The notes under the pieces were generated by a model that saw only the letters and a program-made list of their open reading frames with translations, had not been told where the DNA came from and did no database searches. 64,000 bases of DNA from Streptomyces iakyrus. GTDB lineage: Bacteria; Actinomycetota; Actinomycetes; Streptomycetales; Streptomycetaceae. Position numbers and translations under genes: made by a program. Where the stretch lies: positions 372,001-436,000 of the forward strand of contig NZ_JNXI01000016.1 in the NCBI RefSeq assembly GCF_000717055.1, read 5' to 3'. Below, one piece after another: positions 42,600 to 52,682 of this stretch (position 1 is its first letter; every line of letters begins with the position of its first letter).

Positions 42600-43277
42600 C
42601 TACTGCTCGGCCAGCGCCCGCAGCCGGCTCAGCGCCCTGTGCTGCGCCACCCGGACCGCCCCGGGTGACATTCCCAACATCTGGCCGGTCTCCTCGGCCG
42701 TCAGCCCCACCGCGATCCGCAGCAGCAGCAGCTCCCGCTGGTTCTCGGGGAGGTTGGCCAGGAGTTTCTTGGCCCATTCCGCGTCGCTGCTGAGCAGGGC
42801 GCGCTCCTCCGGGCCGAGGGAGTCGTCCGGGCGCTCGGGCATCTCGTCGGAGGGGACGGCCGTCGAGCCGGGGTGACGCATCGCCGCGCGCTGGAGGTCG
42901 GCGACCTTGTGCGCGGCGATGGCGAAGACGAACGCCTCGAAGGGGCGGCCGGTGTCCCGGTAGCGGGGCAGTGCGAGGAGCACCGCCACGCAGACCTCCT
43001 GCGCGAGGTCCTCCACGAAGTGCCGCGCGTCGCCCGGGAGACGGGACAGACGGGTGCGGCAGTAGCGCAGGGCCAAGGGGTGGACATGGGCGAGCAGGTC
43101 GTGCGTCGCCTGCTCGTCCCCGTCGACGGCGCGGTGGACGAGCGCACCGATCGCGCCCTGGGCATGGGCCGCCTCGTCGTCGCGCATCGGTCCATGGTGC
43201 CTTGCGGCCGCCAGCTCCGCGGCACCGCTCCCGTTGTTGTGCACCGAAGCGTTATGAGCAGGTGCGCCGGCACTCAT
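42600..43277 (-). CDS. shbA: ECF sigma factor of the ShbA/SigD type
   Basis: A 225-residue sigma-70 family ECF factor. After a disordered N-terminus, region 2 is about 62-130 ([30 protein letters not shown], then [17 protein letters not shown]) and region 4 about 170-222 ([41 protein letters not shown]). Its place next to guaB, bldM and whiD matches mycobacterial sigD and the conserved Streptomyces factor ShbA, which drives hrdB, the main sigma gene. The ATG 43277 is chosen for its SD GGGGAGGG; a GTG 17 codons earlier (43328) is also open. No anti-sigma gene is adjacent, unlike the sigD-rsdA pair. Confidence 0.88.
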   Translation of the reverse strand: MSAGAPAHNASVHNNGSGAAELAAARHHGPMRDDEAAHAQGAIGALVHRAVDGDEQATHDLLAHVHPLALRYCRTRLSRLPGDARHFVEDLAQEVCVAVLLALPRYRDTGRPFEAFVFAIAAHKVADLQRAAMRHPGSTAVPSDEMPERPDDSLGPEERALLSSDAEWAKKLLANLPENQRELLLLRIAVGLTAEETGQMLGMSPGAVRVAQHRALSRLRALAEQ

Positions 43278-43671
43278 CCCCTGCGCCCTCCCCTTCCGCT
43301 CGACCGACTCGTCCCCGAGGAACTCCACACCCTCAAGGATGCGGCATCCGCGGCGAAACGAGCAGCGGGCACCCGGCGAACCCCCGGTCCACCCGCGCCC
43401 ACCTGGCTTTCCGTGCCCTCACCAGGCCCGCTGGGGCCTGCCGTTCGCATCACCCCGGGGAGGCGGGTCCTCGCCTGCGCCCTCCCGGGCTCTCGACCGA
43501 GCCCGGGCCGGGGCAGATCCCTGACGGCGCTGTCGCCGGCCGCCGGCTCCGGTCCACGCGGTTGCGGCTCGCGCGGGGGCATCCGGGTGCCCCCGCCCTC
43601 CGGCCGGGACCGGAGGCCGCGCGTCGTAACCGGCCCGGTCCGCAGGACGGGCGTGATCCGAACGACAGGCC
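43278..43671. other. Gap between bldM and the sigma gene with two hairpins
   Basis: A 394-base gap. It contains CGGGGGCA...TGCCCCCG (43574-43595) and CCTCCGG...CCGGAGG (43598-43617), likely terminators of bldM, and then the promoter region of the sigma factor gene. No gene is supported. Confidence 0.55.
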
Positions 43672-44283
43672 CTAGCGCACCAGACCCCACCGGAAACCGA
43701 GCGCCACGGCGTGGGCCCGGTCCGAGGCGCCGAGCTTCTTGAACAGGCGCCGGGCGTGCGTCTTGACGGTGTCCTCGGAGAGGAACAGCTCGCGGCCGAT
43801 CTCGGCGTTCGAGCGGCCGTGGCTCATGCCTTCGAGGACCTGGATCTCACGCGCCGTGAGCGTGGGCGCCGCGCCCATCTCGGCCGAGCGCAGCCGGCGC
43901 GGGGCGAGCCGCCAGGTCGGGTCGGCCAGGGCCTGGGTCACCGTCGCGCGCAGTTCCGCGCGGGAGGCGTCCTTGTGCAGATAGCCGCGGGCACCGGCGG
44001 CGACCGCGAGGGCCACGCCGTCCAGGTCCTCGGCGACGGTGAGCATGATGATGCGCGCACCGGGGTCGGCGGACAGCAGCCGCCGGACCGTCTCGACGCC
44101 GCCCAGTCCGGGCATGCGTACGTCCATCAGAATCAGGTCCGAGCGGTCGGCCCCCCAGCGGCGGAGGACTTCCTCGCCGTTGGCCGCCGTCGTCACGCGC
44201 TCTACGCCGGGCACGGTCGCGACCGCACGACGGAGCGCCTCTCGGGCAAGCGGGGAGTCGTCGCAGACGAGGACGGATGTCAT
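43672..44283 (-). CDS. bldM: BldM, atypical NarL-type developmental regulator
   Basis: A 203-residue response regulator that matches BldM of Streptomyces almost throughout. Receiver about 1-120: VLVCDDS, DLILMDVRMPG with Asp54, and Lys in YLHKDAS. LuxR domain about 140-200: LTAREIQVLEGMSHGRSNAEIG and DTVKTHARRLFKKLG. BldM is needed for aerial hyphae formation and sporulation; it works as a homodimer and as a heterodimer with WhiI, and Asp54 phosphorylation is known to be dispensable. ATG 44283 gives the known length. It diverges from whiD across a 380-base region. Confidence 0.97.
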   Translation of the reverse strand: MTSVLVCDDSPLAREALRRAVATVPGVERVTTAANGEEVLRRWGADRSDLILMDVRMPGLGGVETVRRLLSADPGARIIMLTVAEDLDGVALAVAAGARGYLHKDASRAELRATVTQALADPTWRLAPRRLRSAEMGAAPTLTAREIQVLEGMSHGRSNAEIGRELFLSEDTVKTHARRLFKKLGASDRAHAVALGFRWGLVR

Positions 44284-44663
44284 GACCGCCCTCCGCAGCT
44301 GATGCACGTCACCTTGAGCCTCCAGGCTGGTACGAAATCGTCACCTGTGCGGTCGACCGTCTCGGACGTCCGTCCGAGCGCTTGTTCCTTCAACCGCCTC
44401 GCACTCTCAACGACGGTCACTCGAAAGAGTTACGGGGGCGGCTGCCATCTTCGGCACTCTACGTGAGGGGGCGGACACGGTGCAGATATGCGCAGCAGAC
44501 CCTCGAACTTTCATCACAACCTATGCCCCATTCAGACCCATTTCTTCCGCTTTGCCAGTGTCTGGAGCTAGATTCGCAATGAGTCATATTTTCATCTCCT
44601 TAGATCGTAGTTGTACGGTCGTAGACACCGGATCCGCCCAGAACGGCTACAAGGGGTCACGTA
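44284..44663. promoter_or_regulatory. Divergent bldM/whiD promoter region
   Basis: This 380-base region is relatively AT-rich for this genome, above all at 44505-44640. It must hold the promoters of two developmental genes. The last part (ACAAGGGGTCACGTA before ATG 44664) gives whiD an AAGGGG SD. BldD and WhiG sites are known near such genes, but I cannot mark one with confidence. Confidence 0.6.
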
Positions 44664-44993
44664 ATGGCAGATTTCTCCCGCCTTCCCGGACCGAACGCGG
44701 ACCTGTGGGACTGGCAGCTGCTGGCTGCCTGTCGCGGCGTGGACAGCTCGCTCTTCTTCCATCCGGAGGGTGAGCGCGGTGCGGCGAGGAGCGCTCGTGA
44801 GAACTCGGCCAAAGAGGTCTGCATGAGGTGCCCGGTACGCGCCGAGTGCGCCGCCCACGCCCTGGCGGTGCGTGAGCCGTACGGCGTGTGGGGCGGGCTG
44901 ACCGAGGACGAGCGCGAAGAGCTCATGGGGCGGGCGCGCAACCGGCTGGTGTCGGCGTCGGCATCGGGCGGGCACACCGCCTCGAACAACTGA
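44664..44993 (+). CDS. whiD: WhiD, WhiB-like iron-sulfur regulator of sporulation
   Basis: A 109-residue Wbl protein matching WhiD. Four Cys at 23, 53, 56 and 62 (ACRG; CMRCPVRAEC) bind a [4Fe-4S] cluster, followed by PYGVWGGLTEDERE, the G-V/I-W-G-G turn that contacts sigma-A region 4, and a basic RARNR. WhiD is needed for late sporulation and septation and is NO-sensitive. ATG 44664 with AAGGGG. It is divergent from bldM. A T-run terminator follows. The C-terminal ~15 residues (Ser/Ala/Gly) vary between species. Confidence 0.97.
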   Translation: MADFSRLPGPNADLWDWQLLAACRGVDSSLFFHPEGERGAARSARENSAKEVCMRCPVRAECAAHALAVREPYGVWGGLTEDEREELMGRARNRLVSASASGGHTASNN

Positions 44994-45009
44994 AGGAACG
45001 TTTCTGCGA

Positions 45010-45040
45010 ACGGGCACGCGCACGCGTGCCGTTGGTTTTT
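45010..45040 (+). terminator. Rho-independent-type terminator of whiD
   Basis: A 10-bp stem ACGG-CACGCG with CGCGTGCCGT (one bulged G), then TTGGTTTTT. The T-run is rare in this window and makes this the clearest intrinsic terminator. Confidence 0.75.
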
Positions 45041-45057
45041 GGAACGCGTGGGCCGTG

Positions 45058-45954
45058 CTAGCGGCGAGCGGCCCGGGCCAGCTGATCGAGCGTCGCCGCC
45101 ACGGCCGGGACCTGTGCGAGGTCGGGCAGGGTGAGCGCGACGATCTCCCGGCGCACCGCCGGTTCGAGGCGGACGGTGCGCACCCCCCGGGGCCGCACCG
45201 ACTCGACGGCCAGCTGGGGCAGCACGGCCACGCCCAGGCCGGCGCCGACGAGGCCGACGACGGCCGGGTAGTCGTCGGTCGCGAAGTCGATGCGCGGGGT
45301 GAAGCCGGCCGCCGCGCACACCTCGACCAGCTGTCCGCGGCAGCGCGGGCAGCCCGCGATCCACGGCTCCTCGGTGAGCTCGCCGATGGCGACGGACTCC
45401 GCGCCCGCGAGCCGGTGCCGCTCCGGCACGAGTGCGACGAGCCGGTCCGACAGCAGCGGCCGTACGACGAGGTCGTCCCACTCCTCCGCGCCCGCCGCCC
45501 CCTCGTAGCGGAACGCGAGCGCCACGTCGCAGTCGCCCTCGCGCAGCAGTCCGACGGAGGCGGGCGGCTCGGCCTCCTCCAGGGAGACGCGGGTGCCCGG
45601 GTGCGCCTCGCGCAGCGCGGCGAGGGCCGTGGGGACCAGGGTGGAGCTGCCGCTGGGGAAGGAGACGAGCCGGACCCGGCCCGCGCGCAGCCCGGCGATG
45701 GCGGCCACCTCCTCCTCGGCGGCCGTGAGCCCGGCGAGGATGCCGGCGGCGTGCCGCACCAGGGCCTCGCCGGCCTGGGTCAGGCGCATCTCCCGTCCGG
45801 TGCGGATCAGCAGCGGTGTGCCGACGGAGGTTTCCAGGGCCTTCATCTGCTGGCTGACGGCGGGCTGGGTGCAGCCCAGCTCTCGGCCGGCGGCAGAGAA
45901 GGAGCCGGTGGTCGCGACGGCGCGCAGGACGCGGAGATGACGAGCTTCGATCAC
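45058..45954 (-). CDS. LysR-family transcriptional regulator
   Basis: A 298-residue LTTR from GTG 45954 (an alternative GTG is six codons earlier). The winged HTH is about 1-65: LRVLRAVATTGSFSAAGREL then TQPAVSQQMKALE. The effector-binding domain follows (about 90-290), including FPSGSSTLVPTALAALREAHPG and GLVGAGLGVAVLPQLAVE. LTTRs usually control a divergent gene; here the MOSC gene starts about 80 bases away on the other strand and is the likely target. A CPRC Cys pair (about 206) is unusual and could sense redox state, but this is speculative. Confidence 0.9.
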   Translation of the reverse strand: MIEARHLRVLRAVATTGSFSAAGRELGCTQPAVSQQMKALETSVGTPLLIRTGREMRLTQAGEALVRHAAGILAGLTAAEEEVAAIAGLRAGRVRLVSFPSGSSTLVPTALAALREAHPGTRVSLEEAEPPASVGLLREGDCDVALAFRYEGAAGAEEWDDLVVRPLLSDRLVALVPERHRLAGAESVAIGELTEEPWIAGCPRCRGQLVEVCAAAGFTPRIDFATDDYPAVVGLVGAGLGVAVLPQLAVESVRPRGVRTVRLEPAVRREIVALTLPDLAQVPAVAATLDQLARAARR

Positions 45955-46034
45955 GCTTCGAGGATAAGTCACCCTTTGATGCCGCTGCCGATAATGCGTC
46001 GACGCTTTGGGGACCGATCGCCTACCGTGCGGGC

Positions 46035-46703
46035 ATGAGGCTTCTGTCAGTGAATCTGGGCCGCGCCGAGGCCGTGCCGTACACCGACAACTCCGAGGGT
46101 GTGACCGGGATCGACAAGCGGCCGGTCGACGGGCCGGTGCGGGTGTCGGCGCCCGGGCCCAAGGGCGTCGGCGGGAGCGGACTGGCCGGGGACGCGGTGT
46201 GCAAGCTGGAGCACCACGGCGGCGATGACCAGGCGGTGTACGCCATGGCCCGTGAGGACATGGACGAGTGGGAGCGCGAGCTGGGCCGGACGCTGGCCGA
46301 CGGCGCGTTCGGCGAGAACCTCACGACCCGCGGCCTGGACGTGTCCGGTGCGCTGATCGGCGAGCGCTGGCGGGTGGGGCCCGAGGTGGTGCTGGAGGTC
46401 ACCTCCGGGCGGATCCCGTGCCGGACGTTCCAGGGCCACCTGGGCGAGAAGGGCTGGGTCAAGCGGTTCACTCAGCGGGGTGCGCCGGGCGCGTACCTGC
46501 GGGTGATCGTGCCCGGGGAGATCCGCGCCGGCGATGCCGTCGAGATCGTGCACCGGCCCGCACACGACGTGACGGTGGCCCTGCAGTTCCGGGCGGTGAC
46601 CACCGAGCGGACGCTGCTGCCGCGCCTGCTGGCCGCGGGCGAGGCCCTGCACCCGGAGTTGCTGAGGACGGCTCGGGAGTACGAGGAGAAATACGGGGCC
46701 TGA
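46035..46703 (+). CDS. MOSC-domain protein (YiiM-like)
   Basis: A 222-residue MOSC-domain protein of the YiiM type. HHGGDDQAVYA (about 56), GAFGENLTTRGLD and the MOSC Cys in GRIPCRTFQGHLGE (about 126-139) are all in place, plus an extra C-terminal 3-alpha segment (about 175-222). MOSC proteins handle molybdenum cofactor sulfur or reduce N-hydroxylated compounds; YiiM takes part in 6-N-hydroxylaminopurine detoxification in E. coli. ATG at 46035, immediately after a short promoter gap from the LysR gene. Confidence 0.9.
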   Translation: MRLLSVNLGRAEAVPYTDNSEGVTGIDKRPVDGPVRVSAPGPKGVGGSGLAGDAVCKLEHHGGDDQAVYAMAREDMDEWERELGRTLADGAFGENLTTRGLDVSGALIGERWRVGPEVVLEVTSGRIPCRTFQGHLGEKGWVKRFTQRGAPGAYLRVIVPGEIRAGDAVEIVHRPAHDVTVALQFRAVTTERTLLPRLLAAGEALHPELLRTAREYEEKYGA

Positions 46704-46797
46704 TGGCCGCTCACCACGCCTGTCTCCACGGACCCTTCACCACGGACGGCCCCACGGGGAAGCGGATGCACTCAGTCCAGGTCACTAACCTTCTGCC

Positions 46798-47571
46798 ATG
46801 ACAACGGCTCTGATTACGGGATCGACGGCAGGCATCGGGGCCGCGTTCGCGCGGCGACTGGCTGCGGACGGGCACAACCTGGTGCTGGTGGCCCGCGACA
46901 CCAAGCGGCTTCGGGAGCAGGCGACCGAGCTGCACGACCGGCACGGCATCGAGGCGGAGGTGCTGACGGCCGACCTGGCCGAGGACAAGGGGATCGAGGC
47001 GGTGGCCGGACGCCTCGGCGACCGCAAGAACCCCGTCGACCTGCTGATCAACAACGCCGGGTTCGGCAACAAGGGCCGTTATCTCGACGTCTCCATGGCC
47101 GACGAGCTGCGGATGCTGAAGGTGCACTGCGAGGCGGTGCTGCGGCTGACGTCGGCGGCGACCGAGGCCATGCGCGAACGCGGCCGCGGCGGCGTGGTCA
47201 ACGTCGCCTCGGTGGCCGCCTTCGTCCCCCGCGGCACCTACGGCGCCTCCAAGGCCTGGGTCGTGCAGTTCACCCAGGGCGCGGCGCGCGACCTGGCCGG
47301 CAGCGGCGTACGGCTGATGGCGCTCTGCCCGGGCTTCGTGCGCACCGAGTTCCACGACCGGGCCGGGATGGGCACCGACAACATCCCAGGCTGGATGTGG
47401 CTCGACGCGGACAAGCTGGTGGCGGCGGCGCTGCACGATCTGGCGCGCGGCAAGACGCTGTCCATTCCGGACCCGCGCTACAAGGCGCTGATGGGGGCGG
47501 CGAAGCTGGTGCCGCGGGGGATGCTCGGGGCCGTCTCCTCCAAGACGGGCCGCAAGTACGGGCCGCAGTAG
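46798..47571 (+). CDS. Short-chain dehydrogenase/reductase (SDR)
   Basis: A 257-residue classical SDR. TALITGSTAGIGAAFARRLA (TGxxxGIG cofactor motif) opens it, NNAG is in INNAGFGNKG, the catalytic Ser in VASVAAF, and YGASK gives Tyr and Lys. RGTYGASKAWVVQFTQGAA and LCPGFVRTEF are typical. NADP(H) is likely because of VARDTKRLRE after the second strand. The substrate is unknown; DltE/YqjQ-like enzymes are close in pattern. ATG at 46798. Confidence 0.92.
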   Translation: MTTALITGSTAGIGAAFARRLAADGHNLVLVARDTKRLREQATELHDRHGIEAEVLTADLAEDKGIEAVAGRLGDRKNPVDLLINNAGFGNKGRYLDVSMADELRMLKVHCEAVLRLTSAATEAMRERGRGGVVNVASVAAFVPRGTYGASKAWVVQFTQGAARDLAGSGVRLMALCPGFVRTEFHDRAGMGTDNIPGWMWLDADKLVAAALHDLARGKTLSIPDPRYKALMGAAKLVPRGMLGAVSSKTGRKYGPQ

Positions 47572-47705
47572 GCGCCCACGGCCGGCCACACGGCCGGTCC
47601 GGGCCGGCTCCTGTTCCCCCCACCCCGGAACCGGGAGGCACCCGGGCCGGCCTCTTGGGACAATGAAGCTGTTCAGCCGGACCCAGGGGGGCCGGAGGCG
47701 AGGCC

Positions 47706-48413
47706 ATGACCTTCGTACAGCTCATCGAATGCAGGACCAGCCGGCTCGACGAGATGAACCGGCTGATGGACCGGTGGGTCGAGCAGACCAAGGGCAAGCG
47801 GACCGCGTCGCACAGTGTGGTGGCGAAGGACCGGGCCGACGCGTCGCACATCGTGGAGATCGTGGAGTTCCCGTCGTACGAGGACGCGATGCGGAACTCC
47901 GGGCTGCCGGAGACCGACCGGATCTTCCAGGACATGGTGGCGCTCTGCGAGGAGACGCCGACCTTCACGGACCTGGACGTGGTGCGGGACGAGCAGCTGT
48001 ACGCGGCCACCGCGCGCAGGTTCTTCGAGCTCGCTCCGGGCCAGGGGGACGCGCCGCCGTTCAACGACGTGTTCATCGAGGACTACCACGACCACGATCC
48101 CGCCAATGTGCAGGACGTCATCGGGCTGGACGCGGTCCGGCGCGAGGTGGAGGTGTGGCGGGGCGGGTTCGACTTCTCGTTCACCATCGAGGACCAGATG
48201 GCGCAGGGCGACCGGGTGTGCACCCGGTGGACGTTCCACGGGCGTCACACGGGCGAGTTCCTCGGGATCCCGCCGACGGGGCAGGAGGTCACCATGACGG
48301 GGACGACCGTGCACCGCTGCACGCCGGACGGGAAGATCGCCGAGGGCTGGTGGCAGTACGACCGGCTGGGGCTGATGCAACAGCTGGGGGCGCTGGAGCC
48401 CACGGAGCTCTGA
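47706..48413 (+). CDS. Two-domain protein: ABM-like ferredoxin fold plus SnoaL-like cyclase fold
   Basis: A 235-residue protein with two parts. The N-terminal half (about 1-95) has the pattern of a dimeric alpha-beta barrel (ABM/stress-response type): LIECRTSRLDEMNRLMDRWVEQ, VEFPSYEDAMRN. The C-terminal half (about 110-235) is SnoaL/NTF2-like: FFELAPGQG, EDYHDHDP, GLDAVRREVEVWRGGF, WTFHGRHTGEFLGIPPTG, EGWWQYDRLGLMQQLG. SnoaL-like proteins include polyketide ester cyclases, but no biosynthetic cluster is present, so a general hydrolase or binding role is as likely. ATG at 47706. Confidence 0.8.
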   Translation: MTFVQLIECRTSRLDEMNRLMDRWVEQTKGKRTASHSVVAKDRADASHIVEIVEFPSYEDAMRNSGLPETDRIFQDMVALCEETPTFTDLDVVRDEQLYAATARRFFELAPGQGDAPPFNDVFIEDYHDHDPANVQDVIGLDAVRREVEVWRGGFDFSFTIEDQMAQGDRVCTRWTFHGRHTGEFLGIPPTGQEVTMTGTTVHRCTPDGKIAEGWWQYDRLGLMQQLGALEPTEL

Positions 48414-48478
48414 CTCTGCGGTCGGCGGGCGAGGAACGAGGGGCCCCGAGGCGGCGGAGAAGACCGGCCGTCGGCCGG

Positions 48479-49531
48479 CTAGTCGCCGCCTCCGCCGCCT
48501 CCGTCCCCGCCGCCTCCGCCGCTTCCGTCTCCGCCGCCCCCGTCTCCACCCTCTCCGCCGTCGCTGCCCCAGCCGTCGCCGCCGCCGGGTTCGTTGTCGT
48601 CACGGCCGAAGCCGAGGTTGCTGAACCAGGGGTGGCCCCAGGTGTCGCCGTCCGTGTTCCGGCGGGAGTGCACGGCGCGGAACCTGGCCAGGCCCGTGGT
48701 GTCGCCGAGGCCGAAGGACACGGCGACCGCGTGTGCCATGACGGCGTCCAGCGGGTCGGGGCTCTCGTGGCGCACGTCGGCCAGCGGCAGCAGCACCGAG
48801 CCGGGCCGCGGGGCGGGCCGCCGCCCGGGACGGGTCAGCAGCGCGACCCCCCGGCCGTCGCGCAGCAGCCACGAGCTGTCCGCGGTCTCACGGCGCAGGG
48901 TCCACCGCCGGTCGTGCAGGCGTATCTCCACACTGCTCTTGGACTTGCGGAACTTCTTCTGCAGGATCAGCCGGGCGCCGACGTCTCCGACGGTCATGAC
49001 CAGGCCACTGCCCGGAACCGTCGAGTCGCCGCGGAAGCCGTAGGGGGCCCGCAGGCGCACCGCGGGAGCGCCCGGGCCCCAGACGTCCACGCGCACCAGG
49101 CGCCGGTCCACGGCGACGGCGACCGGTCCTGCGGGCCCCGGCGCGTACCGCCGTGCGATCCACAGCGGCACGTCCTCCGCACGGGCCCGAGCGGCGAGTG
49201 CGGCCACCTGGTCCGCCCCGCCGCACCTGCGCACGGCGAGTTCGCCGAGCGCCCGGGCGAAGTCGGCGGTCCTGCGCACCTTCAGGGGCGTGGTCGTGCC
49301 GGTGACGCGGGTGACCGGGACGATGCCCGGGCCCTGCACGAGCGACGCGAGGGGGCGTTCGGCACCGCCGCCGCCGAGCCAGTGTCCGCGCAGATACGCC
49401 TCGGCCATGGCACCGAGGTTCAGCTCGTCCAGCGGTGTGGTCAGGCCGCCCCTGCGCAGCCGGTCCTCGGTGAGTTCCGCCGTGCGCGCCAGCGGATTCC
49501 TGGACCGCTCCTCGTAGAGCACCTGACTCAT
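48479..49531 (-). CDS. Protein with Gly/Asp-repeat tail, unknown function
   Basis: A 350-residue protein I cannot place. The N-terminal part (about 1-120) is helical and charged (RNPLARTAELTEDRLRRGGL; FARALGELAVRRCGGADQV). The middle (about 125-290) is beta-rich, with EIRLHDRRWTLRRETADSSWLLRDGRG, a Tubby/LURP-one-like pattern. The last ~45 residues are Gly/Asp repeats (GGGDGSGGGGGDGGG) ending GGGGGGD, encoded by GC-rich SSR DNA. Such tails may bind divalent ions or simply be disordered. It is convergent with the SnoaL gene and upstream of the groEL terminator. Confidence 0.75.
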   Translation of the reverse strand: MSQVLYEERSRNPLARTAELTEDRLRRGGLTTPLDELNLGAMAEAYLRGHWLGGGGAERPLASLVQGPGIVPVTRVTGTTTPLKVRRTADFARALGELAVRRCGGADQVAALAARARAEDVPLWIARRYAPGPAGPVAVAVDRRLVRVDVWGPGAPAVRLRAPYGFRGDSTVPGSGLVMTVGDVGARLILQKKFRKSKSSVEIRLHDRRWTLRRETADSSWLLRDGRGVALLTRPGRRPAPRPGSVLLPLADVRHESPDPLDAVMAHAVAVSFGLGDTTGLARFRAVHSRRNTDGDTWGHPWFSNLGFGRDDNEPGGGDGWGSDGGEGGDGGGGDGSGGGGGDGGGGGGD

Positions 49532-49608
49532 CGCAACCCCCTTCTGTTCCCGTACTCAGGAGGCCCAGGACGGTCACCCCGGTTCCCTGCTGAAGTGGGC
49601 GCAACGGC

Positions 49609-49646
49609 GAAGGCCCGGCACCCCGTTTCCGGGGTGCCGGGCCTTC
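49609..49646 (-). terminator. groEL terminator
   Basis: A perfect 17-bp stem, GAAGGCCCGGCACCCCG with its complement, loop TTTC. It lies 46 bases past the groEL stop and before the next minus-strand gene. Confidence 0.85.
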
Positions 49647-49691
49647 ACTCGGTCGCTGGCGACCTTACGTCGTCAGGCGTGAGGCGTGACC

Positions 49692-51341
<1,650 letters not shown>

Positions 51342-51432
51342 TCAGGGGTAACGGCACTGCGCCCCGGGCGCCCGGCTCAATAGCGATCGCGGGGGCCAGG
51401 GGCGCAGTTCAAAGCAATGTGCTTGGGGTGAA

Positions 51433-51741
51433 TTACTTCTCGACGATCGCGAGCACGTCGCGGGCCGAGAGGACGAGGTACTCCTCGCCGTTGTACTTCA
51501 CCTCGGTGCCGCCGTACTTGCTGTAGAGCACGACGTCGCCGACGGAGACGTCGAGCGGAAGACGGTTGCCGTCCTCGAAGCGGCCCGGGCCCACGGCCAG
51601 GACGACGCCCTCCTGGGGCTTCTCCTTGGCGGTGTCCGGGATGACCAGGCCAGAGGCGGTGGTCTGCTCGGCGTCGAGCGGCTGGACCACGATGCGGTCC
51701 TCGAGCGGCTTGATGGCAACCTTGGAGCTGGTGGTCGTCAC
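51433..51741 (-). CDS. groES: Co-chaperonin GroES
   Basis: A 102-residue Gro[22 protein letters not shown] (mobile loop region about 20-32), [42 protein letters not shown] and [12 protein letters not shown] are conserved. GTG 51741 follows GGGGGAGGTCGG. It forms the seven-subunit lid on GroEL. The two CIRCE sites lie about 100-170 bases upstream. First gene of the operon. Confidence 0.97.
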   Translation of the reverse strand: MTTTSSKVAIKPLEDRIVVQPLDAEQTTASGLVIPDTAKEKPQEGVVLAVGPGRFEDGNRLPLDVSVGDVVLYSKYGGTEVKYNGEEYLVLSARDVLAIVEK

Positions 51742-51838
51742 GATCCGACCTCCCCCTTCGGAGATCACGGGGTTGACTGTCTGAGGTGGCGACCAGGTGG
51801 ATCCGTCGTCGCGGGTGCCGGACCTGCCCGTCGCTGTG

Positions 51839-51865
51839 TTGGCACTCTCCAGTGGGGAGTGCCAG
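51839..51865. promoter_or_regulatory. CIRCE operator 1 (HrcA site)
   Basis: TTGGCACTC, nine-base spacer, GAGTGCCAG: the 9-9-9 inverted repeat of CIRCE with two changes from consensus. It is the HrcA site proximal to groES. Confidence 0.92.
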
Positions 51866-51885
51866 AGCCGAGACTATGACTGCGA

Positions 51886-51912
51886 TTAGCACTCGGTCAA
51901 GCGGACTGCTAA
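51886..51912. promoter_or_regulatory. CIRCE operator 2 (HrcA site)
   Basis: TTAGCACTC, nine-base spacer, GACTGCTAA: only one change from consensus. It overlaps a likely -35 (TTGACC on the minus strand) of the groES promoter. The end of the deacetylase gene (stop at 51909-51911) runs into this site. Confidence 0.92.
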
Positions 51913-52682
51913 TTGCCCGCGGCGCGTCGGCCGGGTGTTTTCTCCGGGCGGTCCTCCGGACGGTCCTCCAGGTGGTCCTCCAGCCGTCCCACCCGCAGCC
52001 CCCGTTCCCCGATCTCCCGCAGCAGGCGCTCGGTGCGCTCCGTCAGGGTCAGGGGGCCGGTCTCGCCGGACGGCACCGAGACGATGTCCCCGGCGCGCAG
52101 GGCGGGCTCGCCCCGGGTGTAGGTCAGTTCGCCGCCGGCGCCCAGGGAGGCGCGCCACAGGACGACGGCCGTGATGCCGCAGTCGGCGGCGGCGCGCAGG
52201 GTCGTCCGGTCGTAGGTGCCGTAGGGCGGGCGGAAGAGGCGGGGGCTGATGCCGAAGCGGGAGCGGAGCTTGTGCTGCTGGCCGCAGATCTCGGCGCGCT
52301 GCCCGGCGTAGGGCAGGCCGCGCAGGGCGGGGTGGTCGAGGGTGTGGTTCTGGATGGACGCGCCGACCGCGCGCAGCCGGGCGAAGTGGCCGTAGCCGGG
52401 TCCCACGACGCTGTCCGTGAGGAACATGCTGACCGGGAGCCGTCGTTCGCGGACGAGGCCGACGAAGCGGGGGTCGCGTTCGGCGCCGTCGTCGTAGGTG
52501 AGGAAGACGACCGGATCGTGGGTGGAGACGTGGTCCACGACGGGGGGCAGGCGGCGGCTGTCGCCCGCCGCGCGGGCCGGGTCCTGGGCGCGGCCGTCGG
52601 CGGGGGCCGGCCGCTGCCCCGCGGCCCCGGCGCAGCCGGCCAGCAGGGCCGCGCACAGCACTGCGGCGGCCGGCCGCCTCAC
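51909..52682 (-). CDS. Polysaccharide deacetylase-like lipoprotein (NodB fold), second copy
   Basis: A 257-residue exported lipoprotein: VRRPAAAVLCAALLAGC with lipobox LAGC (Cys about 17). The NodB-type fold has FLTYDDGAERD (motif 1), NHTLDHPALRG (H-x3-H, motif 2) and FRPPYGTYDR (motif 3). Metal ligands and the motif 1 Asp are present, though the DDG is followed by Ala, not Pro. It may deacetylate wall or secreted glycans. GTG 52682 overlaps the stop of the preceding gene by four bases (GTGA). Its stop lies inside a CIRCE site. Confidence 0.88.
   Translation of the reverse strand: MRRPAAAVLCAALLAGCAGAAGQRPAPADGRAQDPARAAGDSRRLPPVVDHVSTHDPVVFLTYDDGAERDPRFVGLVRERRLPVSMFLTDSVVGPGYGHFARLRAVGASIQNHTLDHPALRGLPYAGQRAEICGQQHKLRSRFGISPRLFRPPYGTYDRTTLRAAADCGITAVVLWRASLGAGGELTYTRGEPALRAGDIVSVPSGETGPLTLTERTERLLREIGERGLRVGRLEDHLEDRPEDRPEKTPGRRAAGN

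Noticed and set aside
43274..43690. 138-codon minus-strand ORF between bldM and the sigma gene
   Set aside because: Composition is that of random GC-rich DNA; it overlaps the bldM end and two likely terminators.
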